Shown: positions 36,199 through 47,972 of the stretch, piece by piece | Layout: the number at the start of each line of letters is the position of its first letter | How positions within the stretch are numbered: position 1 is the first letter of the stretch | Notes under the pieces: generated by a model | Databases searched by the model: none | Seen by the model: only the letters and a program-made list of their open reading frames with translations | What the model was told of the DNA's origin: nothing | Program-made: the position numbers and the translations under genes | NCBI GenBank assembly: GCA_021234155.1 | Contig: JAJEKV010000079.1 | Location: 3,198,261-3,262,260, forward strand | Source: Isoetes taiwanensis | Lineage: Eukaryota; Streptophyta; Lycopodiopsida; Isoetales; Isoetaceae | Reading direction: 5' to 3' | DNA: 64,000 bases

Positions 36199-37882
36199 TG
36201 GACGCCCCCTACTGCGTGATACGGTGCACTCCACCGTATACAACCGTGAGTTCATCCCCATACCAGCTCCGTGCCAATGTGGGGCCCTCCACATGACACC
36301 GCAAACCGTAGCGGGTTCCGGTGGGAAGAGTGGAAGGGTCATTGCACCCGTCTCCCTCGGGGCCTACCTAGGCTGCGGGCGTAAACATACATGTCAGTAG
36401 CACATACATCAATCATCATATGACCATCGCGAAGGATGGTCCTCCACATATCTGCATAGGCTAAAAATCAAAGACATCACATGGGAATCCTACCCAAGGC
36501 TCGATTACACGGGGATGGGTGACAAGCTTGGGTCTCCAGAGTTCATTGCAGACAGAATTCATGGCAATGGATTTGGCTGGCATAAGAACATGGCCTAGGG
36601 TTGTCCACTCCATCCGCCCCTCCTGTGCACACTTTGCAGAGTAGGCTGAAAAGTGTTGGGACTCGATCAGAAGCCCCGCCCGGATGCATAGCCAGGGGCT
36701 ATATCACGGGTTACATCTCCCCGATTCCGATGGGGCGGGTAGGGATCTCTCCCTCCGAGATCTACAATGCTGACTCAAGGTGACTAGAGGGCCCTTTGTA
36801 GATTCGACTTGAACTCAATGGAAGGTCATATTCACCACCTCACAGTGTCGAGCCCATGCCTTGCCCACACGCAGTGGCAAGCCATTAGACCTAGTCACAA
36901 TGACCCCCGGCAGTACTAACACACCATAGGGGTCGTTCAAGAGTCAGAACATGAACCTCCTTATAAGCCAGTCTGGCCCCTTCACCCACAACCCGGTGTG
37001 GCTCTTGTGCACAGCCGCATCTACAATTATGTGCTAGAGAGGCTACTCTAGGAGCATCAACTACAAAGCTTTAGGTCTCTACCCCCTTCCCAATACAAGG
37101 AGTTCATAGAGATGCATCATCCATATACTTCCACGAGAGAACTAAAGAACTAAATCTAATCTACAACATAGAGTTAGGTTCTTTAGTTAGAATCGCTATC
37201 TAGAGATCTAGAGGGTCTTTGTGGGCAATCTAATAGGCTAAACCTCACCGATTCAATGACTAAAATAGGGTTTAGACTATCTAATTGACCAAATACCTGA
37301 TCCTTGAGGGGGCTCCTCGACTGAGCTTCGACCATCCTGGCAAAACGCTTTCGAACCCGAGAGAGAAACTAAGGATGCAATTCTCCCGGTCAGTGCGGGA
37401 TGCGGTTTTTATCGTTGAGGCGACCAAAACAGAGTTCAAGCCCTAAAATCGAAAAATTGGGTTAGCTAGGGTTTCCAACCCTATATAGACAAGGGGGTTG
37501 GCTAGGGTTTCCAATTATCCCCTTTTGGCATGTGGGATAATTGGAAATGGGCCCACTTGCCCTTAAGGGCTAGGTGGCCAAATGTGCCCACATGGAAATG
37601 TGTGCACATTAATGAATGTGTACATTGGAAAATGTGCACATTAATTGCACCTATGGGTATGGCCCACTTGGCATCAAGTGGCCACATGGAAATGTGTGCC
37701 CACATTAATGTGTACATTGGAAAATGTGCACATTAATACTAATGCACATTCTTAGCAAGTTGCCCCCTAGGGGCTACCCACTTGGCTATACGTTGGCGTA
37801 CACGTCAATCGGGGTGGCGTGTACGCGTGACGTGGCAGTACAATATACGTCCTGGGATCGTATACTGTGCTGGAACGTCACA
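36199..37882 (-). repeat. 5' LTR of copy 1
   Basis: 1,684 bp, colinear with the 3' LTR. Minus-strand TATA-like box CTATATAGGG near 37,481. The shared GGTAGAGACCT block is at 37,073-37,100. The two LTRs agree over long stretches but differ in short blocks, usually where one copy has GC-rich tetramers. Confidence 0.9.
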
Positions 37883-37887
37883 ATTCC

Positions 37888-37946
37888 TGGGATGTGAACA
37901 GCGCTGTTCACATCCCAGGAATGGCAAGTAGATTGCCATTCCTGTA
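37888..37946. repeat. Right part of the 88-bp perfect palindrome
   Basis: It contains the centre of the palindrome (AACAGC|GCTGTT) and the whole right arm. With 37,883-37,887 it also forms an uninterrupted 38-bp palindrome on this side of the element. Confidence 0.9.
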
Positions 37947-37964
37947 TACGTACTAGAAATTATA

Positions 37965-37995
37965 TCTAGGCATCCTTAAATTGAATCCAATGTTC
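37965..37995. repeat. Right copy of the 31-bp direct repeat
   Basis: Exact match to 24,311-24,341. It is itself flanked by two copies of CTAGAAATTATAT (about 37,953 and 37,999). Confidence 0.75.
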
Positions 37996-38056
37996 ATGCT
38001 AGAAATTATATCGTTCTTTAACTAAAGGTATTTCTACCATGGATACCCGCCCCGCT

Positions 38057-38215
38057 TACAAATTTCATCTTCACAAACAAATATAACAACTTCATATATT
38101 GCTGGACGTTTTCCTACAACAATTGCAGCTTACAAAGGCAAGACAAAATTTCATCTTCACAAACGAATATAACAGCTTCATATATTGCTGGAAGTTTTCC
38201 TACAACAAATTACAA
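38057..38215. repeat. Tandem duplication, period about 82 bp
   Basis: A unit with AATTTCATCTTCACAAAC, AATATAACA and CTTCATATATTGCTGGA followed by GTTTTCCTACAACAA occurs twice in a row with few differences. No gene is seen from 38,216 to 39,136. Confidence 0.75.
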
Positions 38216-39136
38216 CTCGAGAGGAGAGATAACAAGCCAAACTAGATAAATCCTATAGCATACAAAGTCTATTACTAGGGTTTTTTACAACGTTGATGTC
38301 CAAGTACTTCAAGTTGGATTTAATACTCTATGCTTTTTGCCATTGCCAACATGTTTCCTATCAACATCTGTGATGTTTCAAAAGCATCAAGTAATCATTA
38401 CCTAGGAATGGTTCATCTAGATGGAGGATAGAGACTAGATAGCGTATATAAATAAATAAAATGACAAAACAATGAATTTGTTGCTACCTCGAGGGAGAAA
38501 TAGAAGTTTTACCATACTGGATTTTAAATTCAAGCAATGCTTGTAATGGAGGCATTCAGGAATGGAGTACTTCAACAATGTTTATGAAGAGCAAAGCTAT
38601 GATCCGTTGTGAATCTGATAGCCTGGACCTAGAAAAGGTGACACAAATTCCATGATAGTTGAATCTGTGACATATATGATATAGTGGAGAAAGACATTAA
38701 CTCATGTAAATGACATCTTCTTAAAACCCTTTTTCTTTTTCTTTTTCTTTTTTGAAGGACGTCAAACCTTATTGAAAGTCCAAGCCAAAAGACCTATAGA
38801 CACACCACCGTAAACCTACAAAAAATCAAAGGTATTAGAAGCAGCTTCTTGAATCTTTGAGAACAGAAGAAAACAAAACATTTACCACACAAGCTCCAAA
38901 GCTCCCCCAAATCTAACAAAAACTCGCTCAAACTGGAGCTCCGACATCCAGGAGTTTAAAAAACTTGACTTAGAAGGAAGTGCCTTGCCGACGTCGAAGA
39001 TCGCCGTCGCCGAAACTCTGGACGCTCGCCATAGCTGTCAAAAAGGAGGAAAGTAAAAGAAAGGAAAAAATACCCCTTTCTTGTTGCCGGAATTTTTGAC
39101 TGCCAGTGGCTTAAGTGAGGGAGCCGCCTGCTTCTC

Positions 39137-39182
39137 GGGGTTTCCGACGGGAAACTGGCGCCAGTTTCCTGTCGGAAACCCC
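39137..39182. repeat. 46-bp near-perfect palindrome
   Basis: The left half starts GGGGTTTCCGACGGG and the right half ends CTGTCGGAAACCCC, meeting at CTGGCGCCAG. Only one position pair fails to match. The flanks are AT-rich and unrelated. Confidence 0.85.
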
Positions 39183-39349
39183 GTTCCCTAGCACATATTA
39201 GATCAAATGATCATAGCAATATACGAAATGAGACTGCAAAACCATACATATTTTTGAGGAACCATCATTATATGTGGATTTTTTTAAGAAATTGTGTACA
39301 AGACCATCTTGTGGTTTCTTACTAATTAATTATATTGTTTATTTTTTTA

Positions 39350-39850
39350 TGCTTTATGAATAACCATTGTGAATAGTCGCTATGAATAAGCACCTCCTTT
39401 AGTAAAAATTATAAATAACCACTATGACAATTGATTTGGTCTTAAAAACCATACTATAAATCACATCAAGTTTTAGCAAACAATGCTACAAACGTAAAAC
39501 AAACTTGAATAACCACCATGAGAACTAGAATTGGCATAAAGAACACTCTGTAACTACTCCAACATTGTAAGTGGTGCTAACAATAGAATATTGACATGGG
39601 TAACTATCACTTCATTTATCTGTTGTTTGAAAAACCATACTACAAACCACTATCAATTTGATGAACTATATTATGCTAAGTAACCTACATGAATAGCCAT
39701 CATTGGTATAGAAAACCATGCTATAAACCATTGTCATCTCAACAGACCATGAAACCAATACAAGTAACCACATATAAATTATAAAAACCACTATAGTACG
39801 TGGCTTTTATTGAGAATATTTTTCTCCACACAAAAAACCACATAGTGGTT
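39350..39850. repeat. Degenerate ACCAT/AACCACT repeat tract
   Basis: Variants of AACCATACTATAAACCAC and AATAACCACCATGA recur without a fixed period. It resembles the complement of 21,950-22,500. Confidence 0.4.
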
Positions 39851-39879
39851 AATTATGGCGGTTAAATTTTTGGATGCCT

Positions 39880-40923
39880 TGTGATAGCCCGCCAACATGA
39901 GGCCATCTATCTGACGTCAAGCTCTTGATGGTGAGCAAACCATCTCGAAGTGTGAGACCACCATAACAAGCTATATCAGAATGAATACATCATACATCAA
40001 CAGAAAGGAAGTTCTACCCAAGCCCAGACTCATAAGGGTCGACTGACGGCTTAGACCTCTAGAAGCCAATGCAGTTCATGGCAATATGGGCCGCCTCGGC
40101 GCACCCATCGAGCCCAGGACATTCATATAGGCACGTTTTCTGCGACCCAGGAGGTGTCAGACCTATATCCGGCCCCAATACGAGGACCGACTATAAGCCT
40201 AGCACATTGTAGGAGTCCTGTAGCCGCGTTAGGCAAGACCCCACCCCCGTTTCACCATCGTAGCCATTGTCTGGTGCTGAATCACGATATAGCCAGGTGG
40301 GCTCTTGTGCACAAGTCGCAATTACTGGGTTTTGAGGGTTCTATCTAGGAACATCTCTACTTCTAGATGGCCTTTAGATCTCTACCCTCCATTTACCCAT
40401 ACAACACAGGAGGAATAGAACGAGAGAACACAATCACAGTCAAAGTATCCATCATCATCATAGTCACACATAAGAGAGAAATTAACCATTCTATCTAATC
40501 AAAGAAGCGTTAGTTGAAGCACAAACTATTTAGGGACTAACCAGTTTCTTGGCTGGAGCCATTATCACGAAAGGCTTCCATTCTTCAAGTCTGGTCACAG
40601 TAGCTGATGGCTCCTCCTTCCTCCCCTTCCCAAATCGATTTGGGGCAGAATTGGGGATAGGATCCCAATTTGCCCTCTAAACTTGGAAAGTCCTTCTTGG
40701 CCAATCGATTTGGGCTAGGTGGCACTGCCTTATTAGTTGACTTTAACGAATTAGTAACCTAATTAGCCTAATTAGGTTAATTAATCCCTAATATTTGAGC
40801 ATAGCTAATGAAAACCCTTTTAGGTTAACCCAAGTTATCCCCTATTGACCCTAAGGGTTTAATTATCCTACTGACGTGTCATAGTATGTATACATATACC
40901 ATATAAATACTTGGAACATCACA
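39880..40923 (-). mobile_element. Solo LTR related to the copy 3 LTR
   Basis: On the minus strand it starts TGTGATGTTCCAAGTATTTA at 40,923, nearly identical to the copy 3 LTR start at 45,961. It ends at 39,880 with GCTATCACA. It contains the shared TCTCTACCC block at about 40,376-40,400. There is no internal domain on either side. The 5 bp on the two sides (TGCCT and ACCCA) do not match, so it is either an old solo LTR or a recombined end. Confidence 0.75.
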
Positions 40924-40964
40924 ACCCATGTCGATATGGCATCTGTCTACTAGCTCCTCAATGT

Positions 40965-42240
40965 AAGATGAATGACATCGTGTGTATTGTTAGGAATTTC
41001 ATCTGGGGTGGTACATTCAGAAGGTGCTGTTGTTAAGGTATCTTGGGCTAAGTGCATTAAGTCTAAGGCAGCTGGTGGCCTTGGAATGTTGGACTTCCGT
41101 CTTCAAAGTCAGGTCATGATCTCAAAGTTCATTTGGAGGCTCCTCCTTGGTAAAGATGACTCTTCTGGCATAAGGTTGGTGCAGCAATCACTTCTGCAGT
41201 ATCTCCCCTTTCATAAGACAACTATCAAACCTAGTCTCACATTGGCTTTGTTGTACCCTCTGCATCCACATCCAAATGCTTTCCCATTCCTTAAAGTTCT
41301 GCTTGCTTCTTGGGATGCGGTTAGATCTTTATTCCATGTGAATTTTCAAGCTTTGCTTCATTGTCAATGTCATGCTGGTGGCTTCCCTTGCAAGGTACGC
41401 ATGATCAGCAGCCTTTATATGTACTTGTACATCCAAAGATCCAACGGCGTTGGCGGCTAGCTGGGGTCGATTGCAGCTTGGTATGATTCTGGTCATCTTT
41501 TATCATGAAAGGCTTTTCAGACGAGATTTTTGTTATACAGATGGGATCGGCAAATTTGGGCTGGGGTGGCTGATTTTTTGTTGTCTATTGTGCAGCAATC
41601 ACATATTGATGTGCCTATTTGGATATGTGATGCATGTGTTAAGCCAGAGAAGTTTGTTTCTTCCACGTACAGTCTGCTTTTGGATTGTGAACCTCTCCCC
41701 CATCCCGACAGTGGCATCTTCAGGTTCCTCAACTACAGTGGAAAAGTGTTTGGATGTGGACATAAGATAAACGCTACACCCTAAAAGTGTCCGGTGTCTT
41801 TGCGATGGCAAATTTCTCCATAGATGTGTTCGAAAGTGAATGTCTTGGTTCACAACTCTTTTCAAGCAGTGTGTCTCTCCAGCCAGGAGATCCTACTTGC
41901 ACTTTATCCCCCTATTTGGCCTAACTTGCATAAGCGGGCATTTCATCTTGCTTCTAGTTAGATTTTGTAGTCTATCTGGCAGAGGCGATGTCTGTGTATT
42001 TTCCAAGGTATACACATCTCTGATCAGCAGCTTCTTTGTTATGCTCAGCATAAGATCACTAAAGCTTATCATTGCTTATCTCTAACTGATGATAGAAAAG
42101 AGATAATTTGGCAGACATATTTACGGTGTTCCTCTTATGCATAGACAGGTGTTTGTGCCAAGTTGGGTCTGTCTATCCACTAGGGTTTTTATTCCTATCT
42201 GTACATTATGTACTGCGCCTTTGTTCTTGTTAATAAAAAG
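40965..42240 (+). mobile_element. L1-type LINE fragment (RT C-terminus)
   Basis: Broken plus-strand frames encode IVRNFIWGG, then VSWAKCIKSKAAGGLGMLDF and SKFIWRLLLG. Later comes WDRQIWAGVADFLLSIV...IPIWICDACVKPEKFVSSTYSLLLD. These correspond to the region after the RT palm and the zinc-binding RT domain of plant L1 elements. The TTAATAAAAAG at about 42,230 may be the start of the 3' tail. The 5' part is missing. Confidence 0.7.
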
Positions 42241-42384
42241 AGTCTCGCGTTGTACATGAACACATACAGGTTTGAGAGAGTTTGAGAGGACTTGGAGAGT
42301 TTTCCTGTATTTCACATATGGGCTTTAGTGAATGGTTAAAACCGGTGCTACTATTGGCACCCTAACTATACATTCAAAACCAAA

Positions 42385-42806
42385 CGTATATCGAGTTAGA
42401 TATACGTATCGAACTCGATATACAAATATACAGCGTGTATCGAGTTCGATATACGTAGTATATCTAGTTAGATATACATCGTATATCGAACTCGATATAG
42501 GGGTTTTTTTTTTTTTTTCGATTATGGCCGGCCGGAAAAATCCGTATATAAGCGTCATTTTTATACAATTATACGGCGTATATAGCGTATCGAACTCGAT
42601 ATATGCCATATACGTATATCACACTCGATATACGCTATATACGTATAAAAATTGATATACGGGTTTTTATTTTTGCAGCCCATGGCCTTTTCCACATTAC
42701 AAATGACGTATATCGAGTTAGATATACGTCCTTTTTTTGGCACCATGCCACTGACGTATATTTAGCGCGATATACAACATGTATATCGAACTCGATATAC
42801 GTCACT
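42385..42806. repeat. Array of about 20-bp palindromes, core TATATCGARYTCGATATA
   Basis: About nine copies or variants lie at roughly 42,385, 42,405, 42,435, 42,459, 42,480, 42,585, 42,615, 42,707 and 42,781. Each is close to GTATATCGAACTCGATATAC or its complement. Spacing is irregular. A TATA-like CCTATAAAATATC follows at about 42,808, ahead of the unrecognised coding region at 43,135. Confidence 0.8.
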
Positions 42807-43134
42807 CCTATAAAATATCAATAGCTCGTGTGAGACGCATCGACTCGTCCATGCTTTGGTGATCTTCCTTCCGGTCTTTTGCTCATGGTGTCTGATTTTT
42901 CATATGTAAGCTTTTATTTTATTTCTTTTTAACATTACTTTTTGTTACATATAGTGTTCCTCCCTTTTCTGTAGCTATCGAAGACGACGGTATCAATTCC
43001 ATTCATTTTGTATTAAACGTATGTCACTATTTTGATTTTGTGCCATAAGTACGTATGAATAGAATAATATTCTTGTAACTATATTAGGACAAGAATTATT
43101 TATTGTATATTTGATATTGTACTAGGGATTGTAG

Positions 43135-44213
43135 ATGGAGACCAACTATGATTCGGAGGCTAGTGGTAGTGATGATGATTTTTCAAATATCTCTGATGAG
43201 TTCTCTAGTGACATAGAGGGTTTTTCTGAAGAAGGGGAGCTCTTAACCGATGAAGAGCTTGACATTGGGGACGATGTATCTAGGTCCTCAACCTTACGGG
43301 AGGATTCTGTGGATGTGAGTGGAATAGGAAGCCAACATCCTCCTAGAAGCCATCGAGAGTTATTGATAGAGTGTGCAACAAGATATCCTGACCCTATTGC
43401 ATGGCTAGATAGTAGAATAGTTAAGGGATATGGATTTACGTCTGAAACATATCAGCTTATGAGACATTGCATAATGCATCATAGTAATCCCTTGTCTTCT
43501 GACATTGATAGATGTGATCCAAACTTTCCTTCCACTTCCCCCAACCCCAATTGCTGGTCGAAAGGTCGAGCGTTGGAATGCATATATGTCTAAACTTCAT
43601 ACAGACCCTGCAGTAGGGTCCTATTTGTATAGGCTCGACCATGGACCACAACGTAGGATTCCATGGATAGAGATGTGGGACACTATTGTGGCCCATCATC
43701 ACTTGGAAGAATCTACACATGTCTCATTTTATAAAACCATGGAAACACTAGAGGCAGAGTGGGAGGTAGGACTTCTATTTCATGGCATTCCAAGACAATA
43801 CATTCGTGATTGCCTCACAGCATGCCAATGTGGAGCTAGAATGAGACTAGCTGATGAGCACTTTGATCACAAGGTTGAAATAAGTATTGATCAATTAGAA
43901 GAGCAGGTCATTCAGTTGCAAACACAGTATAGAGTGCGGTTAGTCCATACGCACTCTAGGGTACGAACACAAACTCAGGAGACTGTCGATGATTATGCAT
44001 GTCATCGTTGGAGGCATCCTCGTCGTCGTGCAGTTGGAACAGACAGGCAAGTGCGGAGATCCCATAGACGTGGTTGTACATTTCGAATACGTATTGTACA
44101 AAGTAGATCCTGCATCCATTGATCAGAGAGCATTTGTGTTGGTACGCTCTCAACATTCAGGACACGACCCCTTCAGCTGTGCTGAAGATTGGTCTATGCC
44201 AGTATATCCATAA
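43135..44213 (+). pseudogene. Unrecognised coding region with acidic N-terminus
   Basis: An ATG at 43,135 opens 152 codons with a Ser/Asp/Glu-rich start (YDSEASGSDDDFSNISDEFS) followed by a more ordered part (RYPDPIAWLDSRIVKGYGF). Near 43,530 the sense appears to shift to another frame that continues to 44,122 with VERWNAYMSKLHTDPAVGSY, WEVGLLFHGIPRQYI and a Gln-rich helix (QLEEQVIQLQTQYRV). A third frame carries on to 44,213. Possible upstream non-coding exons end at GTAAGC (42,906) and start after TTCTGTAG (about 42,976). I cannot name the family; a DNA transposon ORF is one possibility. Confidence 0.45.
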
Positions 44214-44476
44214 TTGCTCCAGGAGGCTGCTAGTTTATTAACATCAGTTTCCAAGGCCAAGACGGTTTGGGATTTTATGAGGCAGTGTGGACCGACCATG
44301 AAGCAGGATGCCTCACGCATGGTCCAACGATCATAGATAACAGGATCTATGATAAGTACTCTATGTCTCTCTGGTACGGAAACATATGCCTAAGGACTCT
44401 GAAAAACCATAATCAAAAGGTTACCTATACATGATAAGTGATAAAAACAATAAATAAAACGCATGTCAAGTGTAAC

Positions 44477-45960
44477 TTACCCTAGCTCGACACGTACAAT
44501 CTCATCTTCCCACTCCATCGCATATGCAACTACGGCTCGGCCCCCAACTCGACCACGACGAGGAGGTCTCCCACGTGGACGTCTAGCTCGTGTCTGCTCC
44601 TGATGGGAGGGGAGCTCACATCGATCTAGTAGGTGATGGTCAACCCTGATGGGCAGTGCTGGAAGTGCAATCTCACATGCACATAACACCATCCCTGTCC
44701 ACCAAACGCCTGAGCTCCGTGATGATGTCAACCCTATAGTCCCTGGCAAAGATAAACACCTCCTCAAAGAATGCAAGCTGCAGCTCAAGCTCATGTGGCA
44801 TCACAATATCAAGGGGATACTGCACATCCCTACTCTGCTCATCTGCCCATCCACGGAGTGGCTGTGCCAACAGACATGCCCAGATATCATGCCTCCCATA
44901 CTCGCCCTCCCAAAACAGGAAGTAACCTCGGGTCTCTCTAATCCATGCCTCGCCTGTGTGCATCCTCATGTGGTGGAAATGGTGTGATAAGTAACAAGCC
45001 CCCGGTCCCATCTCGATTGTGCAAGATGTCACTAAAGACCGATGACCCCCCTCACAAGAAGATATGAATCTATCGAAAGGCGTCATATCCCCTCGCTAAG
45101 TGTCTCTAGTGGAGGAGGTGTCTGCAGGAACATATCACGTGGAATGTCCTCTCTCTGCCATGGTGTACTGTCTCTATGCATCTCTGCACTGGGATCCACC
45201 CCACTACTCCTCCAACTCTCTAAATGATCCAATGATCTTCTCCTCTGTGCATCCTGTCTCAACCCTCTGCCTCCATCTCCTTATCCCGTAAGCACCTCTC
45301 TACCTCCTCCCCTGCCTCAACCTCTCTGTCTCCTTTGCCGCATCTCGTCATCCTCTCTACCTCCTCCTGTGTCCTGTCTCCCTCCGCTATCATCTCCGCC
45401 CTCCCTCACGCCCTCTTTGTCTCACCCTCTCACCCCTCTTTGCCTTTGTCTCACCCTCTCCGCCTCATCAAATGTACCGACACCATGTAGGTTGTCCTAC
45501 TAGCCAGCCTCCTCCTGCTACTGCCGTCTCCAAGATCATAACGACTCTTGCACCAAGAGCCGCCGTCTCTCCGACTCCTCCTGCCTGGCCCGCTCAGTAG
45601 CCTCAGCTGATGCACCATGAGTGTCCCCATCATGTGGAGGCATGCATCCATCAACCCCTACATGTCTTTCTTTGTCCTCTCAACTCATGAACAAACCCCA
45701 AGTCCCAGGCCTGACTAGGATAGCGCCTGCCCTCATAGCTCCTCAAACCTGTCTCTCCGAAACCACCTCACGACTCAAACCCCCCGGCCCTATGCGGGCA
45801 CTCGCACTCCGCCTCGATGGGCTCAAGCCATCAAGTCTAAGAGGTCTAGTAGTCTCCCTCTCATACTCTCTCTCAGCCACTACCTGGGCCATCCAGGCAT
45901 CAAGAACATCTGGAAAGGCCTGCAACAACTCCTCTGGAGACAAGGTGGTGGTAGCTCTAT
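44477..45960 (-). pseudogene. Unrecognised convergent coding region, cut by the copy 3 LTR
   Basis: The minus strand from 45,955 carries TTTLSPEELLQAFPDVLDAW and an Arg/Glu-rich stretch. This is followed by a purine-rich low-complexity section (about 45,480-45,220), then EAWIRETRGYFLFWEGEYGR and LELQLAFFEEVFIFARDYRV (45,086-44,673). It ends with an AT-hook-like RARRPRGRPPRRGR near 44,560. The frame is broken several times. It converges on the 43,135 region with 264 bp between them, so both may belong to one element. The LTR at 45,961 removed its 5' part. Confidence 0.35.
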
Positions 45961-47545
45961 TGTGACGTTCCAAGTATTTATACGGTATATGTATAAATAC
46001 ATTGACACGCCACCCGCTGAACGACGCCACCATATGGGGCACCCAGAACCTAGGGGTTGACCAAAAGGGATTTAGTTAGCCATGTTAATCTAATTATAAA
46101 GGATAATTATAAAGGCACATGTATTGGGTCAACTAATGGGTTGGGAAGGTGCCACTTGGCAAAACCCGAGTGGTCAGCATGGGGGTTGCTAAATCGAGCC
46201 ACCAAAGGGAAGCGCCACCCTCTTCTAACCCACAACCGACCCACCTCGAGCCTGTATACCGGACCACCCAAGAGTCAGAAATGATCTTCCCCAAATCGCC
46301 AAACACCCTTTAGCTGTTGCTGTCACCCTCCGTACGTCACCATGGAAGCACCCCAAGATAACGGCTCCAGCAGAAACACTTGGTTAGTAGTAGTTCGGGC
46401 CAGAATTGTAGAATAATATTCTCTTCTGATTGCTTTTGTTGAGATTAACCCTTCTCTGGTAAGTAGGATTACATTTCAATTTTGAATGGTGCTCTGTTAC
46501 AAAATGATGGATGAATCTATGGAGTAGTTTAATAGTTTCCATTAAACAGGGGTTTAAAGGGGGGGTAGAGACCTCTGAGCTCAAATATGATAGTATGCTC
46601 CTAGATAGAACCCTGTAATATTCCCATTAATTGCGGCCTGTGTACAAGAGACCACCGGGTCGTAGGCGCTATGGTCGGGCTTAGCACTGCACAAAGGGAC
46701 ACAAGTGGTGAAGTGGGGTGGGGTCTTGCACGAACATAAAAGGCTCCCTGAGACTCCTACAGTGGGCTAGGCCCGATAGTCGGTCACGTAGAGGGCCGGG
46801 TATGGGTCTGATACTCCCTGGGTGTAGAGGTGTGATCCGTATGGAGCACCTTGCACTTTGAGTAGATTTAGGGTGAGTAAGTTAGGTACGGATGCGGGGG
46901 TCGCTGATGCGGCACGTATTCTCTAGCTCACCCATGGAACCACTGTGATCCTGGAAGGGGACGCTTCCCTGACCTGCCTCATCGGACCGGGGCGTCATGA
47001 ACCCTGGAATAGACTCAAAAGGGTGATACCTTGAATCTGCGTCTCCGGAAGGCTATAGCGAAGCCATAGCGTGAATCGACCCATCTGCAAAGTGTGCACA
47101 GGAGGGGCGGATGGAGTGGACAACCCTAGCCGATGTTCTATGCCAGCCAACGCCATGCCAAGACTCGATCTGCTGATCTCTTGAGGCCCAGCCGTCAGTT
47201 GATCCTCACTGGAGTCTGAGCCGGGGTAGAACCTGAGGTTTGGGGTGTTTTCTTAGTTCTATGCCTATTCTTTGCCGTTGGTATTTGGATGGATGTGCCA
47301 CCCTTCGTGGTGGTTATTTATATATGATTTATGCTGTGTGCTAACCCTTGTATTCATGCTTCCGCGACGTAGGAGCCCATCGAAGACGTGGGCCGAATGA
47401 CACCTCCGTGCCCTTAACCCGAGCATCTCTACGTAGATGGCACGGGTTAGACGGAGGGCCCTGATCATGGTGAGATAGTCGCCATGGAAGGGAAAAGTCC
47501 CCGTATGTATACGGCCGGGGTCGTATATATTCAGGGAGCGTCACA
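45961..47545 (+). repeat. 5' LTR of copy 3
   Basis: 1,585 bp, from TGTGACGTTCCAAG to GGGAGCGTCACA. The ends form an inverted repeat (TGTGACG / CGTCACA). The shared GGTAGAGACCT block is at 46,557-46,573. The left flank TCTAT would be the target duplication, but the other side is lost. Confidence 0.85.
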
Positions 47546-47546
47546 G

Positions 47547-47558
47547 TGGTATCAGAGC
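47547..47558 (+). promoter_or_regulatory. Primer-binding site, initiator tRNA-Met, copy 3
   Basis: TGGTATCAGAGC, one base after the LTR. It is the exact complement of the plant initiator tRNA-Met 3' end used by many plant LTR elements. Confidence 0.9.
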
Positions 47559-47865
47559 CGTGATTTCGGTTGCACGAAATCATAGCACTGACCAAACACT
47601 AACTCGTTAGTTCGGTAGTTAGGAGGAGGCTAAGTTAATGTGTTGCTAGTCCTCTTTGATGTTTGGTTTTGTGCTAGGTTAAAGTAAGAAATTGTAGCTT
47701 TAAAGAAGTTAGGGCGTTTGGAGGCCCCAAGTTGGAGGAATTATAAAATTTTATAGGTAGCTTAAATGAAGGAGAAAGTGGTTCCATTGGAAGGGGCGTA
47801 CCCCAAATACCCTAGGACGGTCGTCGCTGGTGGAAAAATGGTCAAGGGACGGCCGGAAGTCAACT

Positions 47866-47932
47866 CGGGCGCCGCGTGAATTTTATCGCCTTGCAGTCGA
47901 CGTGGGAGACCCAAAAATGCAGTCGGCGCCCG
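47866..47932 (+). repeat. 67-nt hairpin 1, copy 3 leader
   Basis: CGGGCGCCG and CGGCGCCCG are perfectly complementary and 67 nt apart end to end. The surrounding block (from GGAAGTCAACTCGGG) is tandemly repeated 107 bp further on. Confidence 0.75.
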
Positions 47933-47972
47933 ACCTCACCGACGCGAGTCAACGCGGGCCCGGAAGTCAACC

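Larger units (their letters stand above)
24624..37882 (-). mobile_element. Copy 1: complete 13.3-kb chromovirus-like LTR element carrying histone H3
   Basis: Borders are TGTGACGTCCCC at 24,624 and ACGTCACA at 37,882, flanked by the identical 5-bp duplication ATTCC (24,619-24,623 and 37,883-37,887). Minus-strand order: 5' LTR (37,882-36,199), primer-binding site, hairpins, ORF1 with histone H3 (35,562-34,333), hairpins, ORF2 (33,623-32,111), gag (about 31,925-30,600), protease-RT-RNase H-integrase-chromodomain (about 30,560-27,158), polypurine tract, 3' LTR (26,296-24,624). The coding parts have many frameshifts. Confidence 0.92.
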
